A stretch of DNA of 21,581 nucleotides, taken from Candidatus Aminicenantes bacterium UBA876. Lineage in GTDB: Bacteria > Acidobacteriota > Aminicenantia > UBA2199. Within the stretch, counting starts at the first letter, position 1; each line of letters starts with the position of its first letter. This document shows positions 13,333 to 21,581 of the stretch, piece after piece. The stretch is taken from NCBI GenBank assembly GCA_002294665.1, contig DBFQ01000084.1:1-21581 (forward strand), in the 5' to 3' direction. The notes beneath the pieces were generated by a model, which was not told the DNA's origin, searched no databases, and saw only the letters and a program-made list of their open reading frames with translations. A program made the position numbers and the translations under genes.

Positions 13333-15792
13333 GTGGCCAGAGCAAAAAGCCGCAAGCAGCTGCATGAGGAACTGAAACCCGAAGATCTCCGCTGGGAATG
13401 CGATCCGGCGGACCTGAGATTCAAGACAACCGATGCTTTAGAGGCCTGCCAGGAGATTATCGGCCAGGAACGGGCATTGAACGCGTTGCGCATGGCTTTT
13501 GATATCGAGAGCCTTGGATACAATGTGTTTGTCACCGGAAAGGTCGGTACCGGCCGCAAGACCTCGGTGCGGCGCCTGATCCGCGAAAGCAGCCGCTTGA
13601 AGCGCATTCCGGATGACAAGTTGTACGTCAACGACTTCCGCAACCCGGATACGCCGCGCCTGTTGCGGCTTCCCGCCAGTCAGGGAAGGGCTTTCAAACA
13701 GGTGATGGATGAACTGATCGCCAACCTGGTCAAACAGATTCCGGAAGTCTTTGAGAGTGAAGGCTATCACGAAAGCCGCAAATCAGTGATCGAAAGCGTA
13801 AAAAAGCAGCAGAAAAGCCTGCTGACTGAATTCGAAGAAAAAGTAGCCGAGAAAGGATTCGCCCTGGTGCAGATCCAGGTCGGCGCCATAACCCGACCCG
13901 TCGTTGTCCCCCTGATCGAAGGCAACCCGATCAATGCTGAAAAACTGCGTGCCTTGGTGAACGAAGGCAAGCTGACGCAGAAGAAATACCAGTCCATTGA
14001 AAAAACCCAGGAAAAACTCTCCAGCGACCTGGAAGATGTGTTCAAGAAACTGGCCGTCCTGGAAAAGGAAACCGCCGGCCGCCTGAAGGAAATGGACCAT
14101 GAGTTCGCCATGCCGGTGGTCCGTGACAATATCGAAGATATCCGCAAACGGTTCTCCGCTGAAAAAGTCAATCAATACCTGGATGAAATAGTTGAGAATG
14201 TCATGGACCAGCTTGACCTGTTCCGCCAGGCCCAGGCGGCGGAAAAGGAACAGGGATCCTCCCTCCCCCGTCCGGGATCGCCCGACGATCCTTTCCTGGC
14301 GTACCGTGTCAACCTGCTCGTGGATAACTACAAAGCCAAAGAAGCCCCCGTGATCTACGAGACTTCGCCCACCTATAACAATCTGTTTGGCAGCGTCGAA
14401 TTCAGTAGCGACGGGTCAGGCGGCACGCGAACCGATTTCACCCGCATCAAGGCCGGTTCCCTGCTGAAAGCCGATGGCGGTTTCCTGATCGTTGAAGCCC
14501 TGGACCTGCTGACCGAGCCCGGGGTCTGGCCGGCGTTCAAGCGCATGTTGCGCAACCGGCGCCTTGAAATCCAGAATTACTCTCCGCTTTACCTGTTGAC
14601 CGTATCCGGCCTCAAACCTGAACCGATCCGCATCGATGTCAAGGTTGCGCTGGTGGGTGACACCTATCTGTACCAATTGCTGTTTGACCGTGATCCTGAA
14701 TTCAAGAAAATTTTCAAGCTGAGGGCCGATTTCGATTCCGTTATGGATTTGAACCAGTCGAGTATATTGGATTATGCCGGCTTCGCCAAGCGTATCGCAG
14801 ACACCGAAAAACTGCGGCCGCTGCAGAACACAGCCGTGGCAAGGGTATTGGAATACGGTGTCAAACTGGCCGGGCAACGAAAAAAACTGTCAACCGAATT
14901 CAACGATATCGCTGACATCATCCGTGAAGCGGACTATTGGACACGGAAAACCGGGCGCAAGCAGATTACGGCTGCGGACGTGGACAAAGCCATACTGGAA
15001 AAACGCGACCGTTCAAGCCTGATCGAATCCAAGATCCAGGAGATGATCCAGGACGGGAGCCTGATGATCAATACCACGGGAGCCGTTGTGGGCCAGGTAA
15101 ACGGCTTGTCGGTGTACAACCTGGGAGACACCGTATTCGGCAAACCGTCGCGGATCACGGCGCAGGTTGCTGTCGGCTCTGACGGCATCATCAATATTGA
15201 ACGAGAAGCGGAATTAAGTGGAAACCTGCATGATAAAGGTGTATTGATCCTGAGCGGTTTCTTGCGTGCGCGTTTCGCCCATGACAAACCGCTGGCCGTC
15301 AGCGCCAGCCTCTGTTTTGAGCAATCGTACGGCGGTGTGGACGGCGACTCAGCTTCATCAACAGAAATCTATGCGCTCATGTCCGCGCTCTCCGGCATCC
15401 CCATCCGTCAATCCATTGCCGTGACCGGATCGGTGAATCAACGGGGAGAGATTCAGCCCATCGGCGGCGTCAATGAAAAGATCGAAGGGTTTTTTGACAT
15501 CTGCCGTTTCCGCAGACTCACCGGAGACCAGGGCGTGATTATCCCCTTCCAGAATGTCGCTGACCTCATGTTGCGTCACGACGTGGTTGAAGCCGTACGC
15601 AAAGGGAAATTCCATATCTGGCCGGTGCGGAACGTGGACGAAGGGATGGAGATCCTCATGGACTTGCCTGCCGGTGTGCGGCGCAAGAACGGGACGTTCC
15701 CTGAAGGTACGCTCAACTTCCTGGTCAATCAGCGGTTGAGCCAGTTCGCCGAAAGCGGCAGGCACTACTCCGCTCCGGATCCGTCAACCTGA
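13333..15792 (+). CDS. Lon-like ATP-dependent protease (AAA_32/Lon_C family)
   Basis: The 819-residue protein belongs to the soluble Lon-related group with an N-terminal AAA region, a coiled-coil-rich insert (about 150-300, many Lys/Glu) and a C-terminal S16 protease domain. The Walker A region is a variant, TGKVGTGRKTS (68-78), with Arg before the Lys. The catalytic dyad is S673 (DGDSAS) and K716 (NEKIEGF); the 43-residue distance equals that between S679 and K722 of E. coli Lon. The canonical Walker B acidic pair is not obvious (GGFLIVEALDLL near 380). It lacks the substrate-binding N-domain of classical Lon. GTG 13333 is preceded by GGAGAG. It probably degrades selected or damaged cytoplasmic proteins; targets are unknown. 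It ends 7 nt from the convergent DUF4340 gene. Confidence 0.9.
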   Translation: MARAKSRKQLHEELKPEDLRWECDPADLRFKTTDALEACQEIIGQERALNALRMAFDIESLGYNVFVTGKVGTGRKTSVRRLIRESSRLKRIPDDKLYVNDFRNPDTPRLLRLPASQGRAFKQVMDELIANLVKQIPEVFESEGYHESRKSVIESVKKQQKSLLTEFEEKVAEKGFALVQIQVGAITRPVVVPLIEGNPINAEKLRALVNEGKLTQKKYQSIEKTQEKLSSDLEDVFKKLAVLEKETAGRLKEMDHEFAMPVVRDNIEDIRKRFSAEKVNQYLDEIVENVMDQLDLFRQAQAAEKEQGSSLPRPGSPDDPFLAYRVNLLVDNYKAKEAPVIYETSPTYNNLFGSVEFSSDGSGGTRTDFTRIKAGSLLKADGGFLIVEALDLLTEPGVWPAFKRMLRNRRLEIQNYSPLYLLTVSGLKPEPIRIDVKVALVGDTYLYQLLFDRDPEFKKIFKLRADFDSVMDLNQSSILDYAGFAKRIADTEKLRPLQNTAVARVLEYGVKLAGQRKKLSTEFNDIADIIREADYWTRKTGRKQITAADVDKAILEKRDRSSLIESKIQEMIQDGSLMINTTGAVVGQVNGLSVYNLGDTVFGKPSRITAQVAVGSDGIINIEREAELSGNLHDKGVLILSGFLRARFAHDKPLAVSASLCFEQSYGGVDGDSASSTEIYALMSALSGIPIRQSIAVTGSVNQRGEIQPIGGVNEKIEGFFDICRFRRLTGDQGVIIPFQNVADLMLRHDVVEAVRKGKFHIWPVRNVDEGMEILMDLPAGVRRKNGTFPEGTLNFLVNQRLSQFAESGRHYSAPDPST

Positions 15793-15799
15793 ACCGATC

Positions 15800-16798
15800 T
15801 CAATCCTGCGTGGATGAGGCCGTCTCGGTTGCGGAGGTGAAAACAGCTTCCGCTTTGCGGATCAACTCATCGGCCGTGTATTCCTCCAGCTGAAACGGCT
15901 CGGAAACCGCTGAAGATGTGCCTGTGTAGCGTTTTCCGTCCTTTTCCTCGCCGCGGCGCAATTCCAGGTGATATTCCCGGTCTCCCTTCAATGTAACGGC
16001 AAGAACAATATCATCTGCTTTTCTGTACGCATCTTGCCGGATAAACTCACTGCAGGTGAGTTCAGCAAGCGAACGCAACAAGGGATCCATGGTTTTGGAA
16101 TCAACCTCACGCCCGTCTGTTGTTTTCCAGGCAACGGCAACCGCTTCCTCAACGGCTGGCTCCCGGTTCGCGCTTTTCATTCCCGCCGCCGCGGCCGATC
16201 TGTCCAAGGTGACGTTGCGATCTCCGGCCGTGACGCTGAGTTGAAAGATTTCATCGGGAGAGAATGCCAGCACCGATTTGTCGCGCCAGTCTGCGGCGCC
16301 GTACTCAAAATCACTGCGCAAGGAACCCGCGGCGTGGTAAACGCCATGATCATCAGGTAAGCGCAGAAACGTATGTCGATAAGTGGAAGCAACCTTTCCC
16401 AGCGTAAAGGCACGCACGCTCTGATCGCCGGCAAACGCCTTGACGACAATGGCCGATTCCGCTTCCATGCCGTAACGCGAGTCATCCCCGGAACGCGAAA
16501 CAAGCGTGGTTAATTCAAGGCTTGTCAGGGCATCCAGCGCGTTGTTGATGCGCGTTTCATCCACGATGTGACCGGATGGCTGCAAGCGCCATTTTTCACT
16601 TTCTTTCTGAAGCACGACCTTGCCCTTGGGAGACTGGATTTCAATTCGATCCAGGGCGCTCCTTTCCAGCGGTGGAATTTCGGGCAGTTCGTACTTGACC
16701 CGGTCTGGATTCCGCAGCAAAAGCAGCAGGGTCAATCCCGCAATGATCACTGCCAGAACGGCGAATTCAGTTTTGATTCTGCCTGATTTGCAAATCAT
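15800..16798 (-). CDS. DUF4340 domain protein, last gene of a gld-like ABC operon
   Basis: The 332-residue protein has one N-terminal membrane segment (about 11-28, FAVLAVIIAGLTLLLLL) and then a large domain outside the membrane of the DUF4340 type, with the usual LDRIEIQSPKG, the W of EKWRL, and FTLGKV features. DUF4340 proteins regularly follow GldA/GldF/GldG-like genes; their biochemical role is not known. ATG 16798 overlaps the stop of the upstream gene (ATGA, 4 nt) and has GGAGGTG at 4 nt, so translation is coupled. The C-terminal part is acidic and charged. The gene ends 7 nt from the convergent Lon-like gene, with no visible terminator. Confidence 0.85.
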   Translation of the reverse strand: MICKSGRIKTEFAVLAVIIAGLTLLLLLRNPDRVKYELPEIPPLERSALDRIEIQSPKGKVVLQKESEKWRLQPSGHIVDETRINNALDALTSLELTTLVSRSGDDSRYGMEAESAIVVKAFAGDQSVRAFTLGKVASTYRHTFLRLPDDHGVYHAAGSLRSDFEYGAADWRDKSVLAFSPDEIFQLSVTAGDRNVTLDRSAAAAGMKSANREPAVEEAVAVAWKTTDGREVDSKTMDPLLRSLAELTCSEFIRQDAYRKADDIVLAVTLKGDREYHLELRRGEEKDGKRYTGTSSAVSEPFQLEEYTADELIRKAEAVFTSATETASSTQD

Positions 16799-19035
16799 TT
16801 TTCACCTCCCCCGGCAGCGGAAGCAAGAAAGCGGGCGCGGATTCGACGGCGACGCTGGTTGCGTTTCCACCATACGGCCAATCCGGACAGGACCACCAAC
16901 AGAGGCAATCCGGCGATGCTGATCACCTTGGCAAACGATTTGGCGCCCTCGGTCGTGCGGCTGGATTTCAGCAAGGCGACCGTCTGCTGCTTGCTGCGCA
17001 TCAGAGCGATACCGTCACGGCGATTCAAGTGGTCCAGGAGGTTGAGAATAAAAACGGCATTCTGGCCCTGGCCTCCGGCGTCGATCATGTTGTCGCGCAG
17101 GACGTCCGCCGTTCCGATCACGAAAAGCCTGCCCGGCCGTCCTCGAGTCAACACGCTGCCTTTGTCCTCCAGTTTGGATATATCGATGCCGTCGTCGATG
17201 TCTTGCGCAGGTTGACTCTTTGCGTCACGGTCGTTTTCGCTGTCAGGGTTGGCAGGCCCGGTTTTTTCGGGAATCGGTTTGTCTGCGAAATAACTGCTGA
17301 ACTCGCCTTCCAGCATCATCGCCAGCGGGTATTGGCGCAGTTGTGCCGGATCCTGCGGCTTGCGGATCATGAAAGGGTTCAAATTGACCTGACCGGCCAT
17401 TTCCCATGCTTGGGGAGAAGATGAAATCAACGTGACGGCCTTCAGGTTGTCGGCCTTGATCCGCGTTTCATCCAGTTCCAGCGGTGCCGCCCGCAACAGG
17501 ATCAGGCGGTTGAGGTTGCGCATGAAGGGCAGCGTATGGTCAATGTACTCCTGTTGAATCTCCGGCGCGAAATAAAAAACCTGCTCGCCTCCCCCGTATT
17601 GTTCATCAACCGGCTGGCGCAGGCATTTTTCGTCCATGACATACGCCTTTCTGACCGTGACGCCGTAATGGGAAAGTAGTTTTTCCAGGCCGGTGTTCAA
17701 AGGAAGGTAAACCGGTCCCTGGTTGCGGTTCATGTACGCATTGTTCTGCTGCGGCATCACTTCCTTGAAGGGGTCGAGGAAAACGGCCAGGTTTTTTCCC
17801 TGCATGAGGAATTGGTCAATCTGGAACAATTCGTAGTCGGAAAACTCTTCTTTGGGTCCGGCAATGATCAACGTATCAAACCCTCCCGTCAGTCCGTCTT
17901 TTTCCAGGTTTACCGCTTTCAAGGCGTAAATTTCCCGCGCCAGATTGTTGAAATTATTGATCGTATCCGGATCTTCGCTTCGTTGCATGGACGCCATGGG
18001 GTTGAACAGGTTCAAGGTTCCGTTGTCTTCCAGGTAGCCGATATCCGTGTTGATCTGCAGCAGCGATTCCGTGCCTTCCTCAATCAGTTTTTCCAGCTGT
18101 TCCGCCGCCACCTGACGGTATTGAGTGCCGATCAGGGGGATGTTCATGGCTTCGATGAGCTGGAATTCCCGTGCCTCGCCGCCGTGTTCTATGACCAGGC
18201 CGGCCACGCCATCACCGGCCGGGATTTTTTTGCCGTAGGCGTCCTGCAGCTCGGGCCAGGAAAGCTCGAGCAGGCGGTACTTCTTGAGTGATTCCCTGAT
18301 TTCTGGATCCTGTGTGGGATCGATGTAGCTGAATTCGAGTTTGTCGTAGTGCCGGGAACTGATCTTGCGGGTAATGGCTTCCAGCTCCCGGGGCAGATCC
18401 ATCAACTGGTTGAGCTTCATGAATGGCGCCACTGCCTGAAGCGATGAAGAGAGAACCAGCTTGACCTGAATCGGCTCTTCAAGGCGCAGTAATGCGCCGA
18501 TCTTGTTGTGCATCTTCTGGATGGAAGTTGTGATCTTGTACTCAAGACCCCGGGTAGAGGTGATCTGGGGAATCTGTTCGATCATGTCGCCGTGAATCAA
18601 TACCACGCCCATGTAGGCCTTTAACAACTTGATCTCGTCATTCTTCAGGTATTGCAATTGCACCGGGTAGATGCCGTAACTCTCCGGAGCGGTCAGGCCG
18701 CCGTCGGGCCTGTCCGTTGATTGGATGTCATGAAAGCGGTAGTTAAAGAAGCGGTTGCCGTACACCGCGTATTCCTTGAGCAGATCTTCCAGGTATCGAC
18801 GCGTATTGTTGTGCGGGGCCGGAAGGTTGTCGGAAAAAAACACATGAATCGTCAAGGGTTCCGACAAGGTGGAAACGACTTCCCGGCTGATCGGCGAAAT
18901 GGAGTAAAGGCCGGATGCCGTCAAATCCAGGCGGAAAAAGATATTCATGCCCACCGCGTTGATCAACACGACGATGAGCAGGTAAAGAACGAAGCGGATG
19001 TATTTGCTTTGATTGGCTTTCATGCTGGGCCTCAC
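16795..19035 (-). CDS. gldG: GldG-like ABC transporter auxiliary protein
   Basis: The 746-residue protein has an N-terminal membrane helix (about 12-33), an external domain that opens with the GLYSISP motif typical of GldG-type proteins and goes on with EPLTIHVFFS, and a C-terminal membrane helix (near 705-722) ending in a basic tail (KRNQRRRR). GldG and relatives work with the ABC pair encoded just upstream; in Bacteroidetes the GldA-GldF-GldG set takes part in gliding, while in other phyla the role is unknown. The start may be GTG 19035 (AGGAG 5 nt upstream, overlapping the permease stop) or ATG 19023 (GAGG 6 nt upstream); both give the same domain. The symbol reflects family likeness, not shown gliding function. 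Confidence 0.85.
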   Translation of the reverse strand: MRPSMKANQSKYIRFVLYLLIVVLINAVGMNIFFRLDLTASGLYSISPISREVVSTLSEPLTIHVFFSDNLPAPHNNTRRYLEDLLKEYAVYGNRFFNYRFHDIQSTDRPDGGLTAPESYGIYPVQLQYLKNDEIKLLKAYMGVVLIHGDMIEQIPQITSTRGLEYKITTSIQKMHNKIGALLRLEEPIQVKLVLSSSLQAVAPFMKLNQLMDLPRELEAITRKISSRHYDKLEFSYIDPTQDPEIRESLKKYRLLELSWPELQDAYGKKIPAGDGVAGLVIEHGGEAREFQLIEAMNIPLIGTQYRQVAAEQLEKLIEEGTESLLQINTDIGYLEDNGTLNLFNPMASMQRSEDPDTINNFNNLAREIYALKAVNLEKDGLTGGFDTLIIAGPKEEFSDYELFQIDQFLMQGKNLAVFLDPFKEVMPQQNNAYMNRNQGPVYLPLNTGLEKLLSHYGVTVRKAYVMDEKCLRQPVDEQYGGGEQVFYFAPEIQQEYIDHTLPFMRNLNRLILLRAAPLELDETRIKADNLKAVTLISSSPQAWEMAGQVNLNPFMIRKPQDPAQLRQYPLAMMLEGEFSSYFADKPIPEKTGPANPDSENDRDAKSQPAQDIDDGIDISKLEDKGSVLTRGRPGRLFVIGTADVLRDNMIDAGGQGQNAVFILNLLDHLNRRDGIALMRSKQQTVALLKSSRTTEGAKSFAKVISIAGLPLLVVLSGLAVWWKRNQRRRRIRARFLASAAGGGEK

Positions 19036-19736
19036 TTGCGCTCCTGGATTACCAACTGGGTTCCGTAAAGCGCGATGAATGTCATGCTGATGAAATACAG
19101 CAGGTCACGGGAATCCAATACTCCGCGCGCGATATTGCGGAAGTGATAGTCCGCGCCCAGGTAGGACATGACATTGAGCATGCCTTTGGGCAGGAAAAAC
19201 AGCATTTTGTCGATCAGCGTCAGGAAAAAGCAGATGGCCATGGCGATAATAAAGGCGATGATCTGGTTGCGCGTCAGCGAAGAAGCGAACAAGCCGATGG
19301 CGGCAAACAATCCCCCCAGGAGAACCGCTCCCAGGTACCCTCCCACTACGGGCCCCGGATCCAGGTCTCCCATGGTGGATATGGTTACGGCATAGACAAT
19401 CGTGGGCAGCAACATGACCAGGATGAAGCCGAGCGCGGCCAGAAACTTGCCCATGACGACTTCAACCTGGCTTAGCGGAAGTGTCATCATCATCTCATGG
19501 GTACCGCGGTTGAACTCTTCGGAAAAGAGTTTCATCGTGACGGCGGGAACAACGAACGCAAAGATCAACGGCAACAGGGAGAAAAAACCTCTCATACTGG
19601 CCTGGTTATACAAAAAGAATGTGGAAAAAAAGAACCACCCCGTCACCACCAGGAAGATGGCGATCACGATATAGGCAATCGGGGAAACAAAGTAGCTGGA
19701 CAGCTCTTTGCGAAAGATATTGAAGATCTGCTTCAT
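19032..19736 (-). CDS. gldF: ABC transporter permease, GldF-like
   Basis: This 234-residue protein has six predicted hydrophobic segments, beginning IVIAIFLVVTGWFFFS and ending MTFIALYGTQLVI. EEFNRGTHEMMMTLPLS is the conserved cytoplasmic stretch of ABC-2 permeases (NosY/GldF type) that contacts the ATPase. It should form the membrane channel of the system together with the ATPase next to it. ATG 19736 overlaps the stop of that ATPase gene (ATGA) and has AGGAG 8 nt upstream. Transported substrate unknown. Confidence 0.88.
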   Translation of the reverse strand: MKQIFNIFRKELSSYFVSPIAYIVIAIFLVVTGWFFFSTFFLYNQASMRGFFSLLPLIFAFVVPAVTMKLFSEEFNRGTHEMMMTLPLSQVEVVMGKFLAALGFILVMLLPTIVYAVTISTMGDLDPGPVVGGYLGAVLLGGLFAAIGLFASSLTRNQIIAFIIAMAICFFLTLIDKMLFFLPKGMLNVMSYLGADYHFRNIARGVLDSRDLLYFISMTFIALYGTQLVIQERK

Positions 19737-20677
19737 TGCGCATTCTCCTTGGTCAGTTCCCGGAAAATATGTTCCAGGGATTTGGATTGACGGCGGAATT
19801 CCAGCAGCAGCCAGTCTTCCGCTTTGATCGCCCGGTAAACCTCGCCCCGGATATCCATTCCGGATTGCACGCTCAGGGTCAGGTGAAGCGCCGGTTCCGT
19901 GGCATGACCATCCACCTCGATACCCATCACACCCGGCACTTTTCCGAATACGGCACGCACTTTCTCTTCATCCGCATCAGCCAGCGTGACCAGGATACGG
20001 GTATCGCGCCCGGCGTTTTCCTTCAGCTCGCCGATGTTGCCGTCTGCGACGATGCGTCCTTGATGAATGATCACGACCCGGTCGCAGGTGGCTTCCGCTT
20101 CACTGAGAATATGGGTGGACAGGATAACGGTTTTTTCCCGGCCGATCTCGCGGATGATTTCGCGGATCTCGGCGATCTGGTTGGGATCCAGGCCGGAAGT
20201 CGGCTCATCCAGAACGAGAATTTCCGGGTCTCCCATCATGGCCTGCGCCAGCCCGACCCGTTGCTTGTAGCCCTTGGACAATTCTCCGATGGGCTGATGC
20301 ATGACTTCGTTGATGCCACAGATCCGGGACAGATGGTTGATGCGCGTTTCACGGTCTTCCCGTTTCAATCCCCTGGTGTCCGCGATGTAAGCCAGGTAAT
20401 CGAAAACCAGCATTTCGGGGTAGAGCGGCGCATTTTCGGGCAAATACCCCATGATTTGTTTGATCGCCCTGGGATGATCGGTGACGTTCATATCTTTCAC
20501 CGTGATATTCCCGGACGATGGATTCAGATAACAGGTAAGAATGCGCATGCAGGTGGTCTTGCCTGCTCCATTGGGACCCAGCAGGCCCAGAACTTCTCCT
20601 TTGTGGATCTTGAAGTGGATGCTGTCAAGCGCACAAAGATCACCGTAATACTTGGTCAGGCCTTTTACCTCGATCAT
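19733..20677 (-). CDS. gldA: ABC transporter ATP-binding protein, GldA-like
   Basis: The 314-residue protein shows every ABC ATPase motif: Walker A GPNGAGKTT (34-42), signature LSKGYKQR (133-140; Lys-Gly-Tyr instead of the usual Gly-Gly-Gln, as in many ABC-2-type ATPases), Walker B ILVLDEPT (153-160) and an H-loop STHILSE. The C-terminal 90 residues form an accessory domain. It powers the permease encoded downstream. ATG 20677 has AGGAG 6 nt upstream. It is the first gene of a four-gene operon joined by overlaps of about 4 nt, driven by a consensus-like promoter (20748-20775) and head-to-head with a GntR regulator. Confidence 0.92.
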   Translation of the reverse strand: MIEVKGLTKYYGDLCALDSIHFKIHKGEVLGLLGPNGAGKTTCMRILTCYLNPSSGNITVKDMNVTDHPRAIKQIMGYLPENAPLYPEMLVFDYLAYIADTRGLKREDRETRINHLSRICGINEVMHQPIGELSKGYKQRVGLAQAMMGDPEILVLDEPTSGLDPNQIAEIREIIREIGREKTVILSTHILSEAEATCDRVVIIHQGRIVADGNIGELKENAGRDTRILVTLADADEEKVRAVFGKVPGVMGIEVDGHATEPALHLTLSVQSGMDIRGEVYRAIKAEDWLLLEFRRQSKSLEHIFRELTKENAQ

Positions 20678-20747
20678 CTGATTCTCCTATTCTGGTACGA
20701 CGCTTTTTTGCAAGACCAGGTTTCTGACGATTGCAATGCAGATAGAA

Positions 20748-20775
20748 ATTTTATCAATCTCTGGGCCAATGTCAA
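20748..20775 (-). promoter_or_regulatory. Promoter of the gld-like ABC operon
   Basis: Minus strand consensus TTGACA (20770-20775), 16-nt spacer, TAAAAT (20748-20753). The leader would be about 65 nt. An ATTGCAAT palindrome lies just downstream, near 20730, and may be a regulator site. Confidence 0.65.
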
Positions 20776-20853
20776 GGTCAGGCGGGCGCCCGATCCGGGT
20801 CAAGCGGAAAGGAAGGGGATCGCGGAAGGTTCCAGCTGAAGATGCGTTGCCAT

Positions 20854-20869
20854 CAGCGTGATTGCGCTG
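20854..20869 (+). promoter_or_regulatory. Inverted repeat over the -35 box of the gntR promoter (possible operator)
   Basis: CAGCG and CGCTG (5-bp arms, 6-nt spacer) flank and overlap the TTGCGC box at 20862-20867. The placement would suit autoregulation by the GntR protein, but the arms are short and this could be chance. Confidence 0.25.
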
Positions 20870-20890
20870 CGGGTTTTTGTCTGCTATAGT
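20862..20890 (+). promoter_or_regulatory. Promoter of the GntR regulator, giving a leaderless transcript
   Basis: TTGCGC (20862-20867), 17-nt spacer, TATAGT (20885-20890), then only 7 nt to ATG 20898. No ribosome binding site is present. The layout is the same as at lepB. Confidence 0.5.
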
Positions 20891-20897
20891 GACGATT

Positions 20898-21581
20898 ATG
20901 GCGTACGCCGGAAATTCTCTCGATACCCGATCCCTGATGGAAAAAGTATACGAATACCTGAGAAAACTCATTCACAAGGGGGAGTTGACCGCCGGCCGGC
21001 CGCTGGACCTCAACGGAATCACCCGGCGCCTGGGGATCAGCAAAACCCCGCTGCGGGACGCCCTGATCCGCATGGAAGCCGAGGGATTCGTCACCATCCG
21101 GCCCCGCCGTGGCGTATATGTCAATCCGGTGACACTGGCGGATGTCAGGCAATACTATGAGATTATCGGTGCATTGGAGAGCATTGCCGTACTATCCGCT
21201 TTCCCGCGCATGTGCGAACGACATTTCCGCAGTATGCAGGATCTGATCGTCGCGATGGACAACGCCATCAATGACTCGGCTTTCGACCTGTTCTACAAAC
21301 GCAACCTTGCTTTTCACAACACTTACCTGGATTTATGCGCAAATCCACCCTTGATCCACATCGTGGATATGCAGAAACGTCGACTCTATGATTTTCCCCG
21401 CCAGCCCCGCTGGATCCCCGAATGGGAGCGCTCATCCATGCAGGAGCATCGACGCATTCTCGAACTTTTGCAGAGCAGTGACGTGAAGGCGTGCAGTGAC
21501 TATATCCGCAACGTTCACTGGTCGTTCAATGTGCAGGAGTCTTTTATCCGGCGCTATTACCCGCAAGCTGAGAACGGGACC
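20898..21581 (+). CDS. GntR-family regulator with FCD domain (3' end outside the window)
   Basis: 228 codons are present and the frame is still open at the edge. The N-terminal winged helix (about 12-75) shows the GntR pattern: GELTAGRPL, LGISKTPLRDAL for the recognition helix, and EGFVTIRPRRGVYV for the wing. The C-terminal all-helical FCD (FadR-C) domain shows its likely metal/ligand set: Asp in FDLFY, His in LAFH, His in QEHRRI and His in RNVHW, so the domain is nearly complete. FCD regulators usually bind a small carboxylic acid or sugar acid and repress neighbouring genes. Here the neighbour is the divergent gld-like operon, 220 bp away. ATG 20898 was chosen because of the promoter; ATG 20937 is an alternative but also lacks a ribosome binding site. 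Confidence 0.88.
   Translation, partial: MAYAGNSLDTRSLMEKVYEYLRKLIHKGELTAGRPLDLNGITRRLGISKTPLRDALIRMEAEGFVTIRPRRGVYVNPVTLADVRQYYEIIGALESIAVLSAFPRMCERHFRSMQDLIVAMDNAINDSAFDLFYKRNLAFHNTYLDLCANPPLIHIVDMQKRRLYDFPRQPRWIPEWERSSMQEHRRILELLQSSDVKACSDYIRNVHWSFNVQESFIRRYYPQAENGT

Noticed and set aside
20784..20791. GGGCGCCC palindrome in the gldA-gntR gap as an operator
   Set aside because: An 8-bp GC palindrome is not informative in DNA of this composition, and it lies outside both promoter boxes.
1..21581. CRISPR array, tRNA/rRNA genes, insertion sequences, phage or toxin-antitoxin modules
   Set aside because: No regularly spaced repeats, RNA-gene motifs, transposase or integrase motifs, or target-site duplications were seen on reading both strands.

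Overview
The window looks like a piece of chromosome from an uncultured, probably anaerobic, Gram-negative bacterium of moderately high GC content. Gram-negative: it carries both halves of the ADP-heptose (LPS core) pathway and a heptosyltransferase-like GT9 protein. Anaerobe: it carries a flavo-diiron oxygen/NO reductase and a YgiQ-type radical SAM protein. The wealth of peptidases (M28, S8, M29-like, Lon-like) would suit a peptide-fermenting lineage such as the Aminicenantia/Acidobacteriota, but that placement is inference. No mobile element, tRNA, rRNA or CRISPR array was seen, and gene density is very high (no gap above about 220 bp).

Layout. 1-1749 (minus): start of an unknown gene and ygiQ. 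1861-3681 (plus): secreted M28 zinc aminopeptidase, overlapping tail-to-tail by 9 nt with an FprA flavo-diiron protein (3673-4863, minus). A compact divergent promoter region (4901-4964) separates FprA from a plus-strand run: secreted subtilase, heptose kinase rfaE1, heptose adenylyltransferase rfaE2 and a GT9 heptosyltransferase (5007-9401). Signal peptidase I (9438-10157, minus) is divergent from a saccharopine/lysine-6-dehydrogenase-like gene (10275-11399) that is split by one in-frame TAG. Then on the plus strand: a PspC-domain membrane protein, an M29-like aminopeptidase with a structured leader, and a Lon-like AAA protease. 15800-20677 (minus) is one translationally coupled operon of four genes: ABC ATPase, ABC permease, GldG-like auxiliary protein and DUF4340 protein. 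A divergent GntR/FCD regulator starts at 20898 and runs off the right edge.

How the genes fit together. rfaE1-rfaE2-GT9 form an LPS-core unit. The four-gene gld-like operon is a cell-envelope ABC system whose first gene is head-to-head with the GntR regulator. Signal peptidase I would process the signal peptides of the M28 and S8 enzymes. Most promoters read as ordinary sigma-70 boxes with 16-17 nt spacers.

The most notable observations are: the in-frame amber codon inside an otherwise intact dehydrogenase; a second TAG that separates rfaE2 from GT9 in the same frame; two genes (lepB and gntR) whose promoter boxes sit 7 nt from the ATG with no ribosome binding site, which implies leaderless mRNAs; and a two-hairpin 5' leader in front of the M29-like gene. 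I do not see a clearly new multi-gene system.
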